The position numbers and the translations under genes were made by a program. This document shows, piece by piece, positions 35,587-48,234 of a stretch of DNA of 64,000 nt. The stretch lies in NCBI GenBank assembly GCA_004794785.1, contig SJOL01001804.1, positions 963,639 through 1,027,638 on the forward strand, read 5' to 3'. This DNA is from Opisthorchis felineus (lineage: Eukaryota > Platyhelminthes > Trematoda > Opisthorchiida > Opisthorchiidae). The notes beneath the pieces were generated by a model. That model did no database searches and was not told the origin of the DNA. It saw only the letters and a program-made list of their open reading frames with translations. Positions within the stretch are counted from its first letter, which is position 1. Each line of letters opens with the position of its first letter.

Positions 35587-36969
35587 AAGTTAAAATTTCC
35601 GGGTAAAGAGTCTTTCGGGTTTCACTGTCAAAGCACAAAATTCTCGCTCATGGTCATGCTGCACATTTAGATCATATTGATTCAAAATTGGTGGCTGGAG
35701 AGCCAGTTAGCTGTGCCTTGTTTTCGATTCTCAGGGTTTCCGTCGTGAGAAGAAATTTCTTATGGCTGCTTTCATGCACAGTGATCACCGGCCAGGCGTC
35801 GAAAGTGAGAACAAATATATGTTCGATTGTGTTACGTGAAACTCAGACAATAACGAATAAACGGATCAGTGCAATCTACGAATGCAAAAATAACCCCTGG
35901 CACTTCGAAAGCCCAAGGACGGCGTCACCGCCGCACGACACTGCAGATTAGGGTAGCTGGACCGACATAAACACAGACTGATCCTCAGTAGCACCTCTTT
36001 ATGCAGGAAGCAGAAGTCTCTCGAGAAACCTGTGCACAGAACCAATGATATCTATTAAGATGTAAGCGCCACCACTAGTTTGGATCGAGACATTTAGAAG
36101 TTACTTTGTCAGATAACTGGCTGGTTGTGTAATACAGGCAGAAGTAAAAAAAGACTAAATGAATGTAATGACGTCGTTCGTTCTAGTCATCGGCTGCATC
36201 TTGGTTTAATGTGAATCAAGCATAATTCTCCATGAACTTGGGGGCTGCAATTGATGTTGGTCGTTGCGGGCAACATCCGCATCTGAAAACTGTTCTGAAA
36301 CGGATTGCACTAGGTATGGGGAACTATGATGCTTCTCTGAGTAGAACTTCAAAAACTCGAGGAAAACAGATCTTACTTTCATTGAACCACCGTTAATCTC
36401 AATATCCTCTTCTGACTGCCTTTATCCATGAAAACAAAAATCTGCACCGCGTAAACATTACAGAAGACATGTGATTCATAGTGCGTCTTTTGTTATACGG
36501 GAAATTGTGTGGGACAAGCACAGAACAAACTCTGAATCCGGAAATCCGTCCCATTGTTTGTTACTCAATGATGCTGGACTTGTAACAGAAGGAGACTCTT
36601 CCTTGGTTTGAATTCACATGAACTGTTTGAATGCCTGAACGGACGACGACAGAGGCGGCGATAACATGTAGCATACTCATTTATTCACCTTCCGTACTGC
36701 CAGACAATTTTTATTCCCGTAGAAAAGCACATGATGGCATGGGCCAAACTGCAGCAGGATGGTGCGATATATAATACTGTCCGGGCAACCGGAAGCCGAC
36801 ATCCGCTCACGCAGCCTAGAACGAGCGGCTGGCTATTAAATTTATCAGGTTCGCGTGGGGTTACTACCCATGCCAATACAAACCTCACCTGTTTATAGCT
36901 TTATAAATGCACTATTGGTTCATAGCCTGCTGCAAGGAAAAACGAAATCAAAACACGCAATACTGACAC

Positions 36970-39760
36970 CAGGGAATCTGTTCAACGTAACACCGTTTAA
37001 TGTCCATACTCTTCGTCAGGTTGGTCAGCAGGTCTTCCTGGCTCACACTCTTTCCTATTCAACAGTCCACGTGTGCTGTCTCCGAAGCAAGCATACAGGA
37101 CCCAATAAGGCAATGCATCTGGACACGGTCTAAAGCGGCTCAATTAATTCGCAACTTTCTTTCCGGGTGTAAGGTGATTCAGAAGCGGCTCCACGTGGTC
37201 TGAATGGTGTGGGTGTGGTGCTGAGTACCAGAGCTGAAGACGCTCTGATTGACTGAATTCTTATGAGTAGCCGACTGTTTGCAATTAGACTGGACTGATA
37301 TGCCAGAATACGCAACCAACGAAGCACGACCTATTCGTTACTTCTGCTTACGCCCCAAATATAAGCAACAGTGACAGTGACGAAGACGCTTTTAATGGGG
37401 AACTTGCGAAATTGCTTGCGAGCCAAGTGAGCTGATGTCACTTTATTTGATGGTGATATGAATTCCCGACTGGGAAGAGCTGGCAGCAGCTTTATCGGAA
37501 GATTTGGTCTAGATGCAACCAGCACCGACAGTGGTGATCACTTTCTACAACAATGTGCTGATCGGCATCTATTTGTCACTAGAACAAACGTGAGCATAAT
37601 GCTCCCTGGCGCCCTCCAAACTGCAGACAGCCGAGCACTCACATTGACCAATTAGCAGCAGATTGGGTTCGCATGTCCGAGATTGTCATTCGTTTTGGAG
37701 CAGGTGTACTGGGCCATATCATGCTCTGGTTAGTGCCTTTGTTGCGACGCGTTTTCCGGAGGCCAAGAAGACTATTCACCGCTATACTGTTTATTGTCTG
37801 CAAGATTCGATCGACAAAGCTGTCTCTCAAGAGCAGCTGTCCAGATATCTCTCACGTCCCAAAACAAATCCACGGACCTCACAACAATACAGTCACTCAT
37901 CGAGGCACGGAAGGTGGTCCCACCGGGATGAGAATATGGTTCAACGAGGTCTCTGAACTGCTGCGAAATTCTAATTTTAAAGATTGACTGGAAGAAGTGG
38001 GAGAAATTGAAAAGACGGTGGCGATTTGAAACAGTCGAACTCTTTTTCCTATTTGTCCGAAACCACGAAAGCCGCAGGTCATGGAAGTCCTTACTGATAC
38101 GGACGGCCCGAAAATCCACTCCAAATCACGACACCTGATTCTATTGATAGAGCACTTTGAAAAACGATTTAGTTGGCCTGCAATACCCAGCATTACTTTG
38201 AACGTGAGCTGGTCAGTCTCAGAAGAAGATGTAATAAAGACAAACTCAAACTTTTGCAGCGAAACACAGCTCTCGGTTCCGGCTATCTTCTCTGTTTAAG
38301 GATGGAAGAGAAGGACTCGTTTACGGTCTGGCGAATCTCACAGAGCATTTGGAATTAGAAGAAAGTACCATAAGAATGGCCGATATTTGATGTCTTTCCT
38401 GTTTTAAGAAGGGCTTTAGATCTGAATTTGAGAATCGTTGGGGCATCAGTTTAGTTGCTATCGCTTCAAATTTGCCTACAGATATTGTCCTACGCCAGTT
38501 CACGCGTACTCGCGAGAGGCAGTACCATAAAAACCCAGCAAGGTTTGCGTTCATGTTGTGGATGTATTGACCATATCTTTATCTTACGACAGCTTCTCGA
38601 AAGCTGCCACACGTAAAAAAGGCCAGCGAGTTTGCCTCTTTGGGTTTGGTGTCAGTGTTCGACTTACTCGACCACGCTGCTTTGTGATGATGTCAGCCCT
38701 CCAAAGGTGTGTAGAACATTTTTATCACACTTCTGCAGTCCTTAAACTCGAGAACCCGTGGGTGGTTAAAAGTGCACGGAGAGTATGTCCCTGAGTTTAC
38801 CACCAAAAGTGATACTCTCAGGACTGTTTATGGTTCCTTTTTTCTTCTACTTCGTAATCGGATTAATTATTGAGGAAACATCCACTAAGTTACCCACCTC
38901 TGGCGTGGACCTTCCCGAGGGAGACATTAAAGAATTAGAGTACACAACGGTATTGCGCCACGTGGTTCAAATACCACCCAGATAAAAAAACAGTGAATAA
39001 TCTAGAAAACGTTACTATAATTTTTGTTGTGCGTTCTGCAACTTCAAATTTCAAAACGCCACTGCTAGACTGGGCGAGCGTACCCCCAAAGTTGGCCATA
39101 GAATCAGAATCACAGATTCACCTATCTGGGTAGTTGTACCACGTAGGACGGTGGCACTGCTGACGAAGAGAATGCTAGAATTGTTAAGGTCCCTTCTGTT
39201 TCTCTTCAGACTGGGCACTTCCGGAGTCGACGTGTCATCAGCCTGTCTCTAAAAGACAATTTCTACAATGTGGCAGTGTCGAGTGTTGTTTTGCGGGTGT
39301 TGGAGCCTGGCCACTGTACCTTGAAGACGAAAGAAGATTGCTTGTCAATGACCATCGGTGTCTTCGAAGGGGTGCGTATGTATCATGGGAAGATCGAATT
39401 GGCACTAGTGTAGTGCAACTAATGCTTTTAGCTACAAATCAGTTGCTTACCTGGTTGAGTGGATTCCGCAGCACCAACTCCGCTCGCTTAACCATGTGCT
39501 CCGTAGTCACAGGTGATTGATTGGCTCACCATATCCTGTTCGCTGGGACAAGTTCCGATTGGAAGATACCACAAGGGGGCGGAGCATGGTCTGGAGACGG
39601 AGCATGAAAAAGGTAACGAAGGGTCATGACTGCATTGATGCGTGTTATCTCCGGGTTAGGGATACCAAAGCCCACCTAATCAATGGTTGAAGGTACTCAC
39701 AGACATGGCGGCATTGCATCTGTTCTCTTTTTTGATGAATAACCCGCTGTCCTCTTTCAT
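36970..39760 (+). mobile_element. Near-complete dead non-LTR retrotransposon (APE-type endonuclease plus reverse transcriptase)
   Basis: Read across shifting frames, this gives the order of a trematode LINE. The endonuclease spans about 36,990-37,760: FNVHTLRQVGQQ, GVGVVLS, a catalytic-region DGDMNSRLGR, and HSFWSRCTGPYHALV (consensus S-D-H-A-L-V). The connector is near 38,080-38,180 with EHFEKRFSWP. Reverse transcriptase parts span 38,250-38,985: SLFKDG, ISLVAIAS, and GCIDHIFILRQLLE. The C-terminal region with RRVISLSLK and a VNDHRCLR motif spans 39,180-39,740. Many stops and frameshifts interrupt it. The RT active-site Y-A-D-D position reads Y-T-T-V near 38,941, and roughly half a kilobase around it seems deleted. 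It is inactive. The clade (RTE or CR1-like) is not settled from this reading. Confidence 0.88.
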
Positions 39761-40539
39761 TTTTTAGAATTCTTATCCAAACCTTTCCCCGTACTCCCTC
39801 TATCTTACATTACCCACTGCCAAAACTGCGACGACCTGAACAGCCGCATATACGTACATGTTAAATGTTGTCCAGTTGAACTGAATTTCTACTTTTTCGG
39901 GATGTGCTTTCTTCCCCAAGACAGACTGTCCATTGGCTCCAGATAGGGTGTCTGAGTTAACCTTCCGATCTGCTGCTCAAGGAACAGACCGTTGTGCAAG
40001 AGGCCACCAAGAGGGCGTCGGAAGTAAACCTACTTTCTCCCATTGGCCTATAGTCAGATTTTCAGTCAAGGGTTTAAACAACCCCTTTTCTTCAGCCTTG
40101 TAAACCAGGAAGAAACATATATCTGCTGAAATTTGGAACAGCGATTAATTCCTGTTAACTCCAGAAAAAACAATCATGAGCTGGTAACCCAAGTGGCTTC
40201 AAGTTATGTAATGCTTACCAGCTAGGCGAATGAAAACCCCCTGCTGACACTCACTATCATCATCACACCAGTAATACAGACCAACACTTAACTAGCACGC
40301 AATCATGAAGGAGAAAGCCTTAGTTAAGGGTGGAAGGAAAATGAAATGGTAGGGACTTGGTGCGAAAAAAAAGATAAAAAACAAGGTGCCTAAGAATTTG
40401 AACGACGTTACAATTAAATCCAATCTGAGCATCTTGTCGAATTAAGGCTCCTTCAGTGGAGTTGACCAAGCGTCATTTGCAAACCTTACCCAGCATAAGC
40501 CCAGCACACAACGGCGGGTGAACTTTAGCTGGGCAGTCC

Positions 40540-42085
40540 GGGTAGGATATGTCGGCATGCGCGCCACTGAGACTGGTTGGGTGATGGGTCTTACAGTGCT
40601 TGCAACCGCCTGAAAGCAGAATCATTTGGGCCTTATTCAGGAAGACTCGAAGCTCCCACAATAGCCAATTTGACAGCATCCACTTTCGTTCTCGCTTTCC
40701 CCCAGCCACTTGGAACAGAAAACAACGCTTTCTTTGGTAGACGTAACACATGCCACAAACGCCTCACCCTTGTAAGTTTCACCTGCTGTTCGAACGATTT
40801 TAGTATCCACTTAAGCACCACTTTGTCGCGGATTCGATGCAACCAGCTAACTCTTGCTACGTTACTGAGAAACCCTCGACCAAACACTTGAAGACGCCTA
40901 GGGCTTTTGGGTCAAGTCTCACAATCATAAAGTAAGACGGCGATCAACGATTGATTCATATTATATAAAAATGTTCTTGTTCCGAAGTACGTAAGAACAA
41001 ATTAGTAAATGCAGAACACAAGGACTCCCCTACATTTTGAATAAAACTGGGTAAGCTTATTCGGCCCGGCAGACTGATGGCGCTTCAAGGCAGAAAAACA
41101 TATCGGTACCACATCAACTGACATGGATCTAAACTTCCAGCCAATGATTCAGAATGGGTGGATCGGACTTGAGTTCTAGGCACAGCAGGAGGGGACCAAC
41201 TAAATTGTTGTTGAAAATATCCCACCCAACTATCTATATATGAGGTTTCCCTAGGCAGTCCTGGTTTCCATAGTAACTGGAACAGCTTCCGTACATTCCC
41301 AGTCTTTTCTTGAGCGCTGTGGTTTGAACACACCCATCTATATGCACACAGGCTAAGCCTGAGCCGTCGTCTAATCGACCTTCTAGCAGAACTGTACTCT
41401 AAGAGTCTTGCATGCAGGAATGATAGCGACTGTTATGTGACCCAATGACTTCCCCGTTCACTCGCGAAAATACCACAAGCAGAGTTCTCCGGTTCACGTG
41501 TAGCTGTGGTTATATCATCCCAGTTAGGACGAATCCTCTTGTAATATATTGCGCATTAGGCTTGGCAGAAATACCTAACTTTTGATCCGCGAAGCTTTTC
41601 TACTGTCAGCTGGGAAGCTCGTTCATGGGGTTCACTGGGAAAGTTTATTAAAAGTCTGTACTAAGCAAGGACGTTATCTAAATCGACTTGTGTATTCCAC
41701 AACGATCGACATTCAAGGACTGAGCCACGCCACTGGCAGCTGATGAGAATGTGGTCAATTTGACTGCAGGGCTGCTCAGCTGTTGGAAGACGCCAGGTAA
41801 CACAACGCCATTCTCTGCGTCTGTACCCGGGACTGATAAGAATTAATGGGTGGTCAGTACAAATTTGCAAGCTACGTTCACCTTTATCCTTGCGTTTTGC
41901 TTTCAGGCTAAACACACCACCAGATTTTGGTTCTGGTTAACCGAGGCCTCCTACCCGTGCATTGAAGTCTCCTGCCATTTTGACCATATTCCTGAGCATA
42001 TTTCGAATTCATGAACTTTCGCAAAACCTAGCAGCCTGTTTGCAAGGACGTCATACTTTTCCCAGTAACAACCGTGAAATTATTG
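40540..42085 (-). mobile_element. Internally deleted LINE on the minus strand
   Basis: In minus-strand order I read these blocks. Endonuclease with AGDFNARVG (about 41,975-41,945), then a CVTWRLPTAEQ...QIDHILIS block (41,800-41,740) that is a clear match to the APE endonuclease end of trematode LINEs. The linker KLFQLLWKPG...YFQQQFSWSP (41,300-41,190). A remnant LLYDCET before the C-terminal ARVSWLHRI...HVLRLP...ALFSVPSGW region (40,860-40,650). Finally a short SQWRACRH-like end near 40,550. The central reverse transcriptase palm is missing between about 41,085 and 40,930, so this copy cannot encode an active enzyme. It lies 0.8 kb from the plus-strand LINE and in the opposite direction, so it is a separate insertion. 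Confidence 0.85.
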
Positions 42086-42089
42086 ATCA

Positions 42090-42995
42090 TATAGTGCACT
42101 GTTTCACGACAAAAAAAGTGGCATCCTGACTAAAGCATGGAGGAAATGTTTAAAAGGCCTGAATACGAATGAACGTTTCCGTATTGCTTGCATTAGTGTG
42201 ACCAGATTGATTTTTTTCAGCCTCATCTGCCCAGAGGGAATCTTTGAAAGGATTTCTAATTAGAGAGGAGTAACTCAATTTTCTCCTAACTAGTTTTTGA
42301 GGTTCCTTGTCACTAGTACCAGTCTTATCCAATACAGTCGCGTCACCAAAGCACTTACTCTCAGGGCCCCGAAGTTAGCGATCGGAAAAAGCATAGCAAC
42401 ACATGCTGAAAGTCATTTCTATGTACCATACAAAGTGATGGTGTTACGATGACCCAGATACACTTCTACACAGCGTGATGCCAAAAATGCTGCAGTTAAC
42501 TTATTCAGGGACTGAAATAACCTGGTTTCGGTCAAGGTCCACTTTGCAACGTGAACGCAGGACCAGGCCAGTCTTGAGAAGTCAGTCTAGAGTTGGCTTC
42601 ATCATTACACGAGCTAGACGTGTGCCCCTATATTAACGTGTCTGTGTGCGTTGCCAAACAATGCAGCCATATACATTTACCTTACAAGTTCTATCAAACA
42701 ATTATTCATAGTTCACTAGAACCTGACTGCGATGTCACACCTCACATTTGGTTCTACGGCCTATTAGTGCATCACACCGCTCGTGTATATTTCCCGGCAT
42801 GCTCTGGTGGAGTATAAATCAGAAGTACATTCCAATACGCTTCTAGAAATGAAGCCAAAAAAGTTTTGGTCAGATGCCAACAATTGATTACTGTTAACAC
42901 ATCTTGTTTCACTACGCTACGTTATCAGGAGTTCAAAACCACGTAGACATGTATAGACGCAAAACACTACTCATAATGTTGCTGCAAACCTTTCG
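42090..42995. other. No gene recognised
   Basis: Sequence between the 5' side of the minus-strand LINE and family C. Part of it may be an unreadable 5' end of that LINE. Confidence 0.4.
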
Positions 42996-42999
42996 AGAG

Positions 43000-43400
43000 C
43001 TGACTACCGGTTTAGCCCTTCTTGGGGTTCATCGGGTAGGCATAGTCCCTTAGTTTCTGTCAAGCTTATCTTCCACTTGAATGCAAATTACACGAAACTG
43101 GACAAATACACTAATTTGTATACCAATTTAGTTTCCACATGAGATTCACTTGAATCCCAGCTGAATCTCTCGTTTATGATGTCTGTGGTGAGTATTGTGT
43201 TACGTCTATACAGTGTGTTGGGATATCTCAAATAACATGACAACTGAAACATGGGGCGCCCTCGTACAACAAATTCAGTTGAAGAGAAACATTATAAACG
43301 ACAGATTCAGCTGGGATACCACTGAATCTTCCGTGTGAACCAAAGTGGCATGCAAATGAGTGTACTTGTCGTACATAGACATGCTTATGAGTAGCATGTA
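43000..43400. mobile_element. Family C repeats as an inverted pair (copy C2)
   Basis: The left half is a minus-strand copy (ribozyme relic at about 43,041-43,008, reading CCGATGA, CCCCAAGAAGGGC, TAAACCGGTA). The right half is a plus-strand copy sharing GTATTGTGTTACGTCTATACA and CATTATAAACGACAGATTCA with C1. The segments at 43,132-43,180 and 43,288-43,340 are inverted repeats of each other with a few mismatches. The core has lost T4 of C-T-G-A and the G of GAAA, so it is inactive. Confidence 0.5.
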
Positions 43401-44814
43401 GCACCGTATGTTTACCGAGAGAGCATATCTGTAGAGTAACAGTTATTCATGCCAAGCGCGTCACATAAAGATAAACAACTGGCGGATGAAAGGCTTTGGA
43501 TTTCAAGGGTTCTACCGCGGTTACCTGCAACCGAATTGGTCTGATGGCAGTTAATGACCTTCTAAGGTTGTCGAAAGAAAGGCTTAAAAACTACGGTTTT
43601 CCTGAGAGGATATACACTTGATATTTTTACCATGGATAGTTCCTCCTCATATATGTGGTCAAATCTGACCCCAGTGGTCACAGCCGGAGGGAAGTTTTTT
43701 CAGCCGTTCTAGTATACACTTGATGTTTAGGAATAACTGATAGCAGAAGGAACTGGAATACACCCTCTCTAGTTTGACCTCGCAAATACCAAGCGAATTT
43801 TCTCGTAGGAGACACATGACCGTACTCTGGGATTCCGAATATTTGGCGCTTGCAACTGCCATGCCTAGCCATGTGCTCGCACTAGTGAAAAAGTCCTTGC
43901 AAGAAGGGTTATTAGACTGAATAAAAAGTAAATAATGTATCTAGCAAATACGAATTATTTGTGGTTTATCCATTCTTTATACAGAAGCCGAGCAATTTTT
44001 GTACTGTCACGTTAAATCCTGAAGTGTATTGACATGAAATCAAAGTTAACTTGATGATAGAATGGGATGTTCTGAAGATCACTCAACGATTTGGCTTTCA
44101 TGCCTGGGATAGGTTAACATGATTTCGAACTGTCTTTGGATATTTATTGAGGCACTCAAAACCTCCTGTTAGATCATCTAGAGAAGTTTAACGAGACATT
44201 TGGCAAACGTATTGGAAATTCTTGGTACGCACGATATTATAGATGTCGTTGCACGTTGGCAGACGTATTATCATAGACCTTCATCCCTAATGACTACCAG
44301 AATAAAACAGTTCGTATGGAGAACATGGCTGTGGAAAGGCATGCCAGAACAGCGTTAAAATCGTTGCAAGGTCTGCTTTCTCATTTCAAAAATAGTCCCC
44401 ACGGTACTTGTAATATAATGTTTTTCAAAATGCCAGCCAGCTAGCAAACTGTTTTCTTTATGCCTAAGCTATTTTTGAGTATCATCTTCCTGCTGATGAT
44501 ATCATTGGGAGTATACTTGATTAGTTCTGAATGAGACCAACTAACCGTGCACCGTGGAGTAATTCCGAGCAGATGTTTCAGTAGTTGGGAAAACCCTGGG
44601 TTAAAAGCAGTTTACAGGTGATATGTGAACTGATGAGCATATATTTACGATAGATTCTCTTCAGTTCATAAAATCCCGAAAGGTGGAACATTCCAATGTG
44701 CAACAAAGGAAAATTCGAATGAAAGCTGAAAAATTACGTGTAACCACCATTGATTTATCGACTGTTTTTCCAATCTGTCGCTGATGTTCAAAATTTTTAA
44801 AGTTTTCTGATATA

Positions 44815-44871
44815 TATTTTATTTATTTATTTTTCCATTTATTTATTTCAATTTACTTCTATTTATTTTCT
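44815..44871. repeat. ATTT-rich simple repeat
   Basis: Imperfect (ATTT)n with interruptions, about 57 bp. Confidence 0.85.
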
Positions 44872-46020
44872 GTGACCCGATGAAAATGCTTTCTAATATA
44901 GGCTAATTTCAAAAGGGGCTAGAAGACGCAGATTGGCAGCAACGAACAGCGTGTATCGGTGCATCATTGCCGGAACATTAATAAGACCTGAACGGAATTT
45001 TTGTGGGAAGAACCACTTGTTTACAGACCGAACCGTGTGAGTTGATATACCTGAAAACGTTATTCATGTGGAATATATAGCATACAATACATAAAATTGG
45101 TCCTGCTAATAAAAAGAGGTATTGTTTGATTGATTTCAGTGGCTTCAGTGAGGTAGGTTAACGGGTGAATAGCAAAAAATGAGGCCACACCATTTTGAAA
45201 ACCAATCACTTTGGATGTTATACCCTTTGATGCTATGGTTTGCGGAATTGAAGGTGCTCTGTTATTTGGACCCAGAGTATAATGCGGTTTTTTGTTTTGG
45301 CATTGAGCGGACTTTTCATTCTGCCAGCTGAACTCTCCCAGTTTTTCCAATGGACTAGCATTCACAGGTCGATTAAGTCCCAAGAGTTTGGCTTACTCCA
45401 CCACCGAAGTAGGGCAAAAACATCAACTATCGGAGCCTTTTACATCTATGGAATCGAGACCAAGCTCTTGACTGCTCGATCGACTAAGTCCTTATTCTTT
45501 TAAGGGAAATCTGTAGAACATATAAACTTGGTCAATATTAAGAAATGCAAATGAGAGCATAAGTTGAAGACGGACTGATATGCCTTTATTTTACATAACA
45601 TGACTCCTACTTCAAAAGTTACTTGGAATAAAGGCTTAGTTGTGAAGGGAACTTCTGCCGCTGTAGCTTCCAGTCGGTCAAAAATTCATACTTGCGGTTC
45701 CGATTTCCTACTGTTTGACGAAACGCCTCAGACTCCACTTATCTTCTGGATTTTTCTGCAAAAGTTCACAGGAAATTTAATTGGAAGTGAGTACCAGGCA
45801 TCCGAAACGATTTGCTGGTCAGCACTGTTTGAACAACTGTACGGCAGCACATTTGATAAAACCGCAGAAGTTTTAATCGAAGCCGCGTGCGGTACTGCGT
45901 ACAAGCCCTTGACAACGATATAAGCCCGAGGGAGCGAATTTAGCGGCGAGCCAGACTGTTAAACACGATAACATGACCATGAACACAATTGCATGTCATT
46001 TCTTTAACACTAGAGTATTC

Positions 46021-46073
46021 ATATTATATTCATATTATATTATTATTATATTATATTATATTATTATTATTCA
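46021..46073. repeat. AT-rich TATTA/TTA simple repeat
   Basis: Mixed TATAT and ATT units. It lies about 620 bp upstream of the tetraspan start codon, between it and unassigned sequence. Confidence 0.85.
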
Positions 46074-46640
46074 TAGATATATCTGTATTCACATATTGAT
46101 GGATGTTAGTGAATGAAAATACATACATACGGACATTAGTGGGCACTCAAGCGCACAAGTGGTTATCTAGGTAATTTGGTTGGTAAACAGGTAAGCACAT
46201 GAGTAGATAGGTGAGATGGCAAGAGAGTAAGTAGGTAAATAATTGGACACATTTACGCAGGTGGTAACTAAGCCACTAGGAAACATTCCCAGACATTTCA
46301 AATTTGATTTAGGACAATACGAAAACCGTTATTTTCGAAGAAGTGTCCGTCCATGTAGTCCCTCAATAGTTTTGAGGACGGGCACACAAAAGGTCATTAT
46401 ATTACAACCAAAATAGTTCCAGTGTCATGTTATTTATCACGCTGTTTGTGCGCGGTGATCTTATGACCTTCATCCATCTTCGAAAGAGACACAATAGTGT
46501 GTTCTGCTATGAAAAATGGCAACAGAAGAGTGCACAGGCGGTAACCGCTTGTGGCTTAGGCCTCCAACGGTATTGGCTGGAAGTTCGAACAAATCGATGT
46601 GTTACTTTTCCACCAATCACTGTCGGAAGCAGGTTGGGAT

Positions 46641-46650
46641 GGTATAAGAA
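46641..46650 (+). promoter_or_regulatory. TATA-like sequence upstream of the tetraspan ATG
   Basis: GGTATAAGAA lies about 50 bp before the start codon. This is a possible core promoter element if transcription begins near 46,673, giving a very short leader. An AG two bases before the ATG (46,689-46,690) could instead serve as a trans-splicing acceptor, which flatworms use on some genes. Neither is demonstrated. Confidence 0.2.
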
Positions 46651-46692
46651 TCGGTCGCTGGACTGTCCGCCGCTAGACTTGTGAAATCAGAA

Positions 46693-48234
46693 ATGACTCT
46701 AAGTGTGCAAAAACGCTTTCTTTTCCCTCCGGCTATTGTTATTGAAATCCCACACAATTCAGCTGGACAGTCAACTTATGGAAGCCAGGAAGAACTGCAG
46801 AACAATCTGTCGCCCAGTATAAGAGGACAAGCAGGTCATTGGTCTACAGATACACCCGGCCCTTTTTTCCATCATCCTGGATTCGGATCACCAAAAACAC
46901 AACTCACCCTGCGTTCTGACATTCACCAAGACCTTTTGAACACTGCAAATGCTTCCAAAGAGTCTTTATCACGTCGTGGTTCATTTCGCACTTCACAGAA
47001 TTCCGTTGCTACACCAAATCTCAGCCCACCATACTGGATGCCGTGTACACATCTTGAAACAACAGAAAACCTGTTTCTCGGTGTGCCTAAGGGTCCATGT
47101 AGCCTACAGCATTCACAGTCTTTACGGTCCACAAAAAGTTTCAGCGATCGCGTTACACCTACTAACTCGGGAGCTGAAGACAGTGAGGATTTCAAGCCGT
47201 TTCCTAAGCAGTTTTTTCGGAGTGCACAAAATGGTTCAGTGTTAGGAGGCTCTAGACACAGTCCACGAACTTTGCGAGACCGTTGCACCAATCGTACACA
47301 CTGCAGTATCGGGAACGTAGTTTCTCCAGATGCCATACTGCAACACGTGTACTGCCGGTCTCACTCGCCACACTACTCCAGTTCCGGCGCATCGTCCTCG
47401 CAAATTTCAACTCACTGTCTGACAAACTACGCTGGAAAACCCATAAGGCTTACCCACCATAGGTCATTTCGGGGAGATTACACACCTAGTCCTGTAAGAA
47501 ACCACAGATTACACCGCTCCTCATCTTTGGTGGAAGGTCCTCATGTGTCGCGCCGTTTGAGATCCCATGAGTGCGCATCTCCAGTGTACCCGCTTAATCG
47601 CAAATCATCTGTGCCGCGCTCTCATAGATCTCGAAAACGTCACTGCTCACTACATACCGAGGAGTGGCAACAACAACGTGGACCTGGTGGGACGGAGGGT
47701 TTCTGTTTAAACAGCATGAACGCCCTTACGGAGGCCTCAGTTGCTTACAACATAGTACCTTCACTAGCCCATCGTCGCCACACTGATGGAATAGATCCTA
47801 AACCCGGTCTGCTCAAGCCACTTGTTTTTAGCCGGCGTGCAAACTCAGTGAGCTCGTATCTACTGCGAAGCCCAACAGGATCGTTTTTAATAAGCCCAGC
47901 TGAACGGAATATCTGTTCAGATTGTCATCAATCACTTTTCTTCTGTACCTGTGGCACCAGTCCAAACAAGCTTGACCCCACTCTGGCTCCAAACACTTCG
48001 TTTAGATTTCCGGGCATTGATATAGAGCAAGGCAGTCCTCCAAGTGTTGGCTCGCCAGTTTGTCCTCCGGATTCGCAAGAAACCGCCCGTGGTCTTTGCT
48101 TTTGTCAGCTGCACGTACTGCTGGTAATTATGCAGATCGTTTTGGGAGTGTCGACAACTGCGCTGGGATTTTACTTGCATTGGAAGATTCCTCTGTTGCC
48201 ACTTGAGGAATGTGCCTTTTGGGCAGCGATTCCG
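46693..48234 (+). CDS. Exon 1 of a FAM189/ENTREP-like four-pass membrane protein
   Basis: Coding exon of 514 codons with no stop, far beyond chance length. The start is the ATG at 46,693: an in-frame TAA at 46,645 closes the frame upstream, and a G sits at -3. The exon ends after CCG at a strong donor (GTGAGT at 48,235), phase 0. Residues 1-467 are low-complexity and rich in Ser, His, Arg and Pro, with kinase-like sites (RRGSFR at 94-99, RSSSLVEGP at 275-283) and a small Cys group (C408, C411, C418, C420). Membrane segment 1 is about residues 473-495. It is followed by E-x-C-x-FWA at 505-511, which starts segment 2 and resembles the [R/K]SCP-x-WAG motif of FAM189 proteins. With exons 2 and 3 the protein is 836 residues. 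FAM189/ENTREP members are endosomal or plasma-membrane adaptors that bind NEDD4-type ligases; that role is family knowledge only. TMEM255 or sarcospan-like tetraspans are alternatives. The gene model is firm; the family name is moderate. Confidence 0.82.

Larger units (their letters stand above)
33975..36965. other. No firm gene; two-segment hydrophobic frame and a hairpin
   Basis: Apart from the weak 35.25-35.59 kb frame and the hairpin at 35,119, nothing recognised. A minus-strand stretch near 34.4 kb reads like a signal peptide followed by a CAG/GTGAGA donor, but has no ATG in frame. Confidence 0.45.
43405..46640. other. Upstream flank of the tetraspan gene, no other gene recognised
   Basis: Contains ATTT and AT-rich simple repeats. 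A 107-codon plus-strand frame (45,600-45,923) has no recognisable family and no clear link to the tetraspan exon. It could hide a 5' non-coding exon, which sequence alone would not show. Confidence 0.45.

Noticed and set aside
37772..38193. Minus-strand frames of 98-115 codons
   Set aside because: They are antisense to the plus-strand LINE endonuclease and RT blocks, which read clearly on the other strand.
45600..45923. 107-codon frame starting with ATG upstream of the tetraspan exon
   Set aside because: Chance length, no family, no clear donor joining it in frame to exon 1, and a stop closes exon 1's frame upstream of its ATG.
46923..47336. 137-codon minus-strand frame inside exon 1
   Set aside because: It is antisense to a firm coding exon and follows from its codon pattern.
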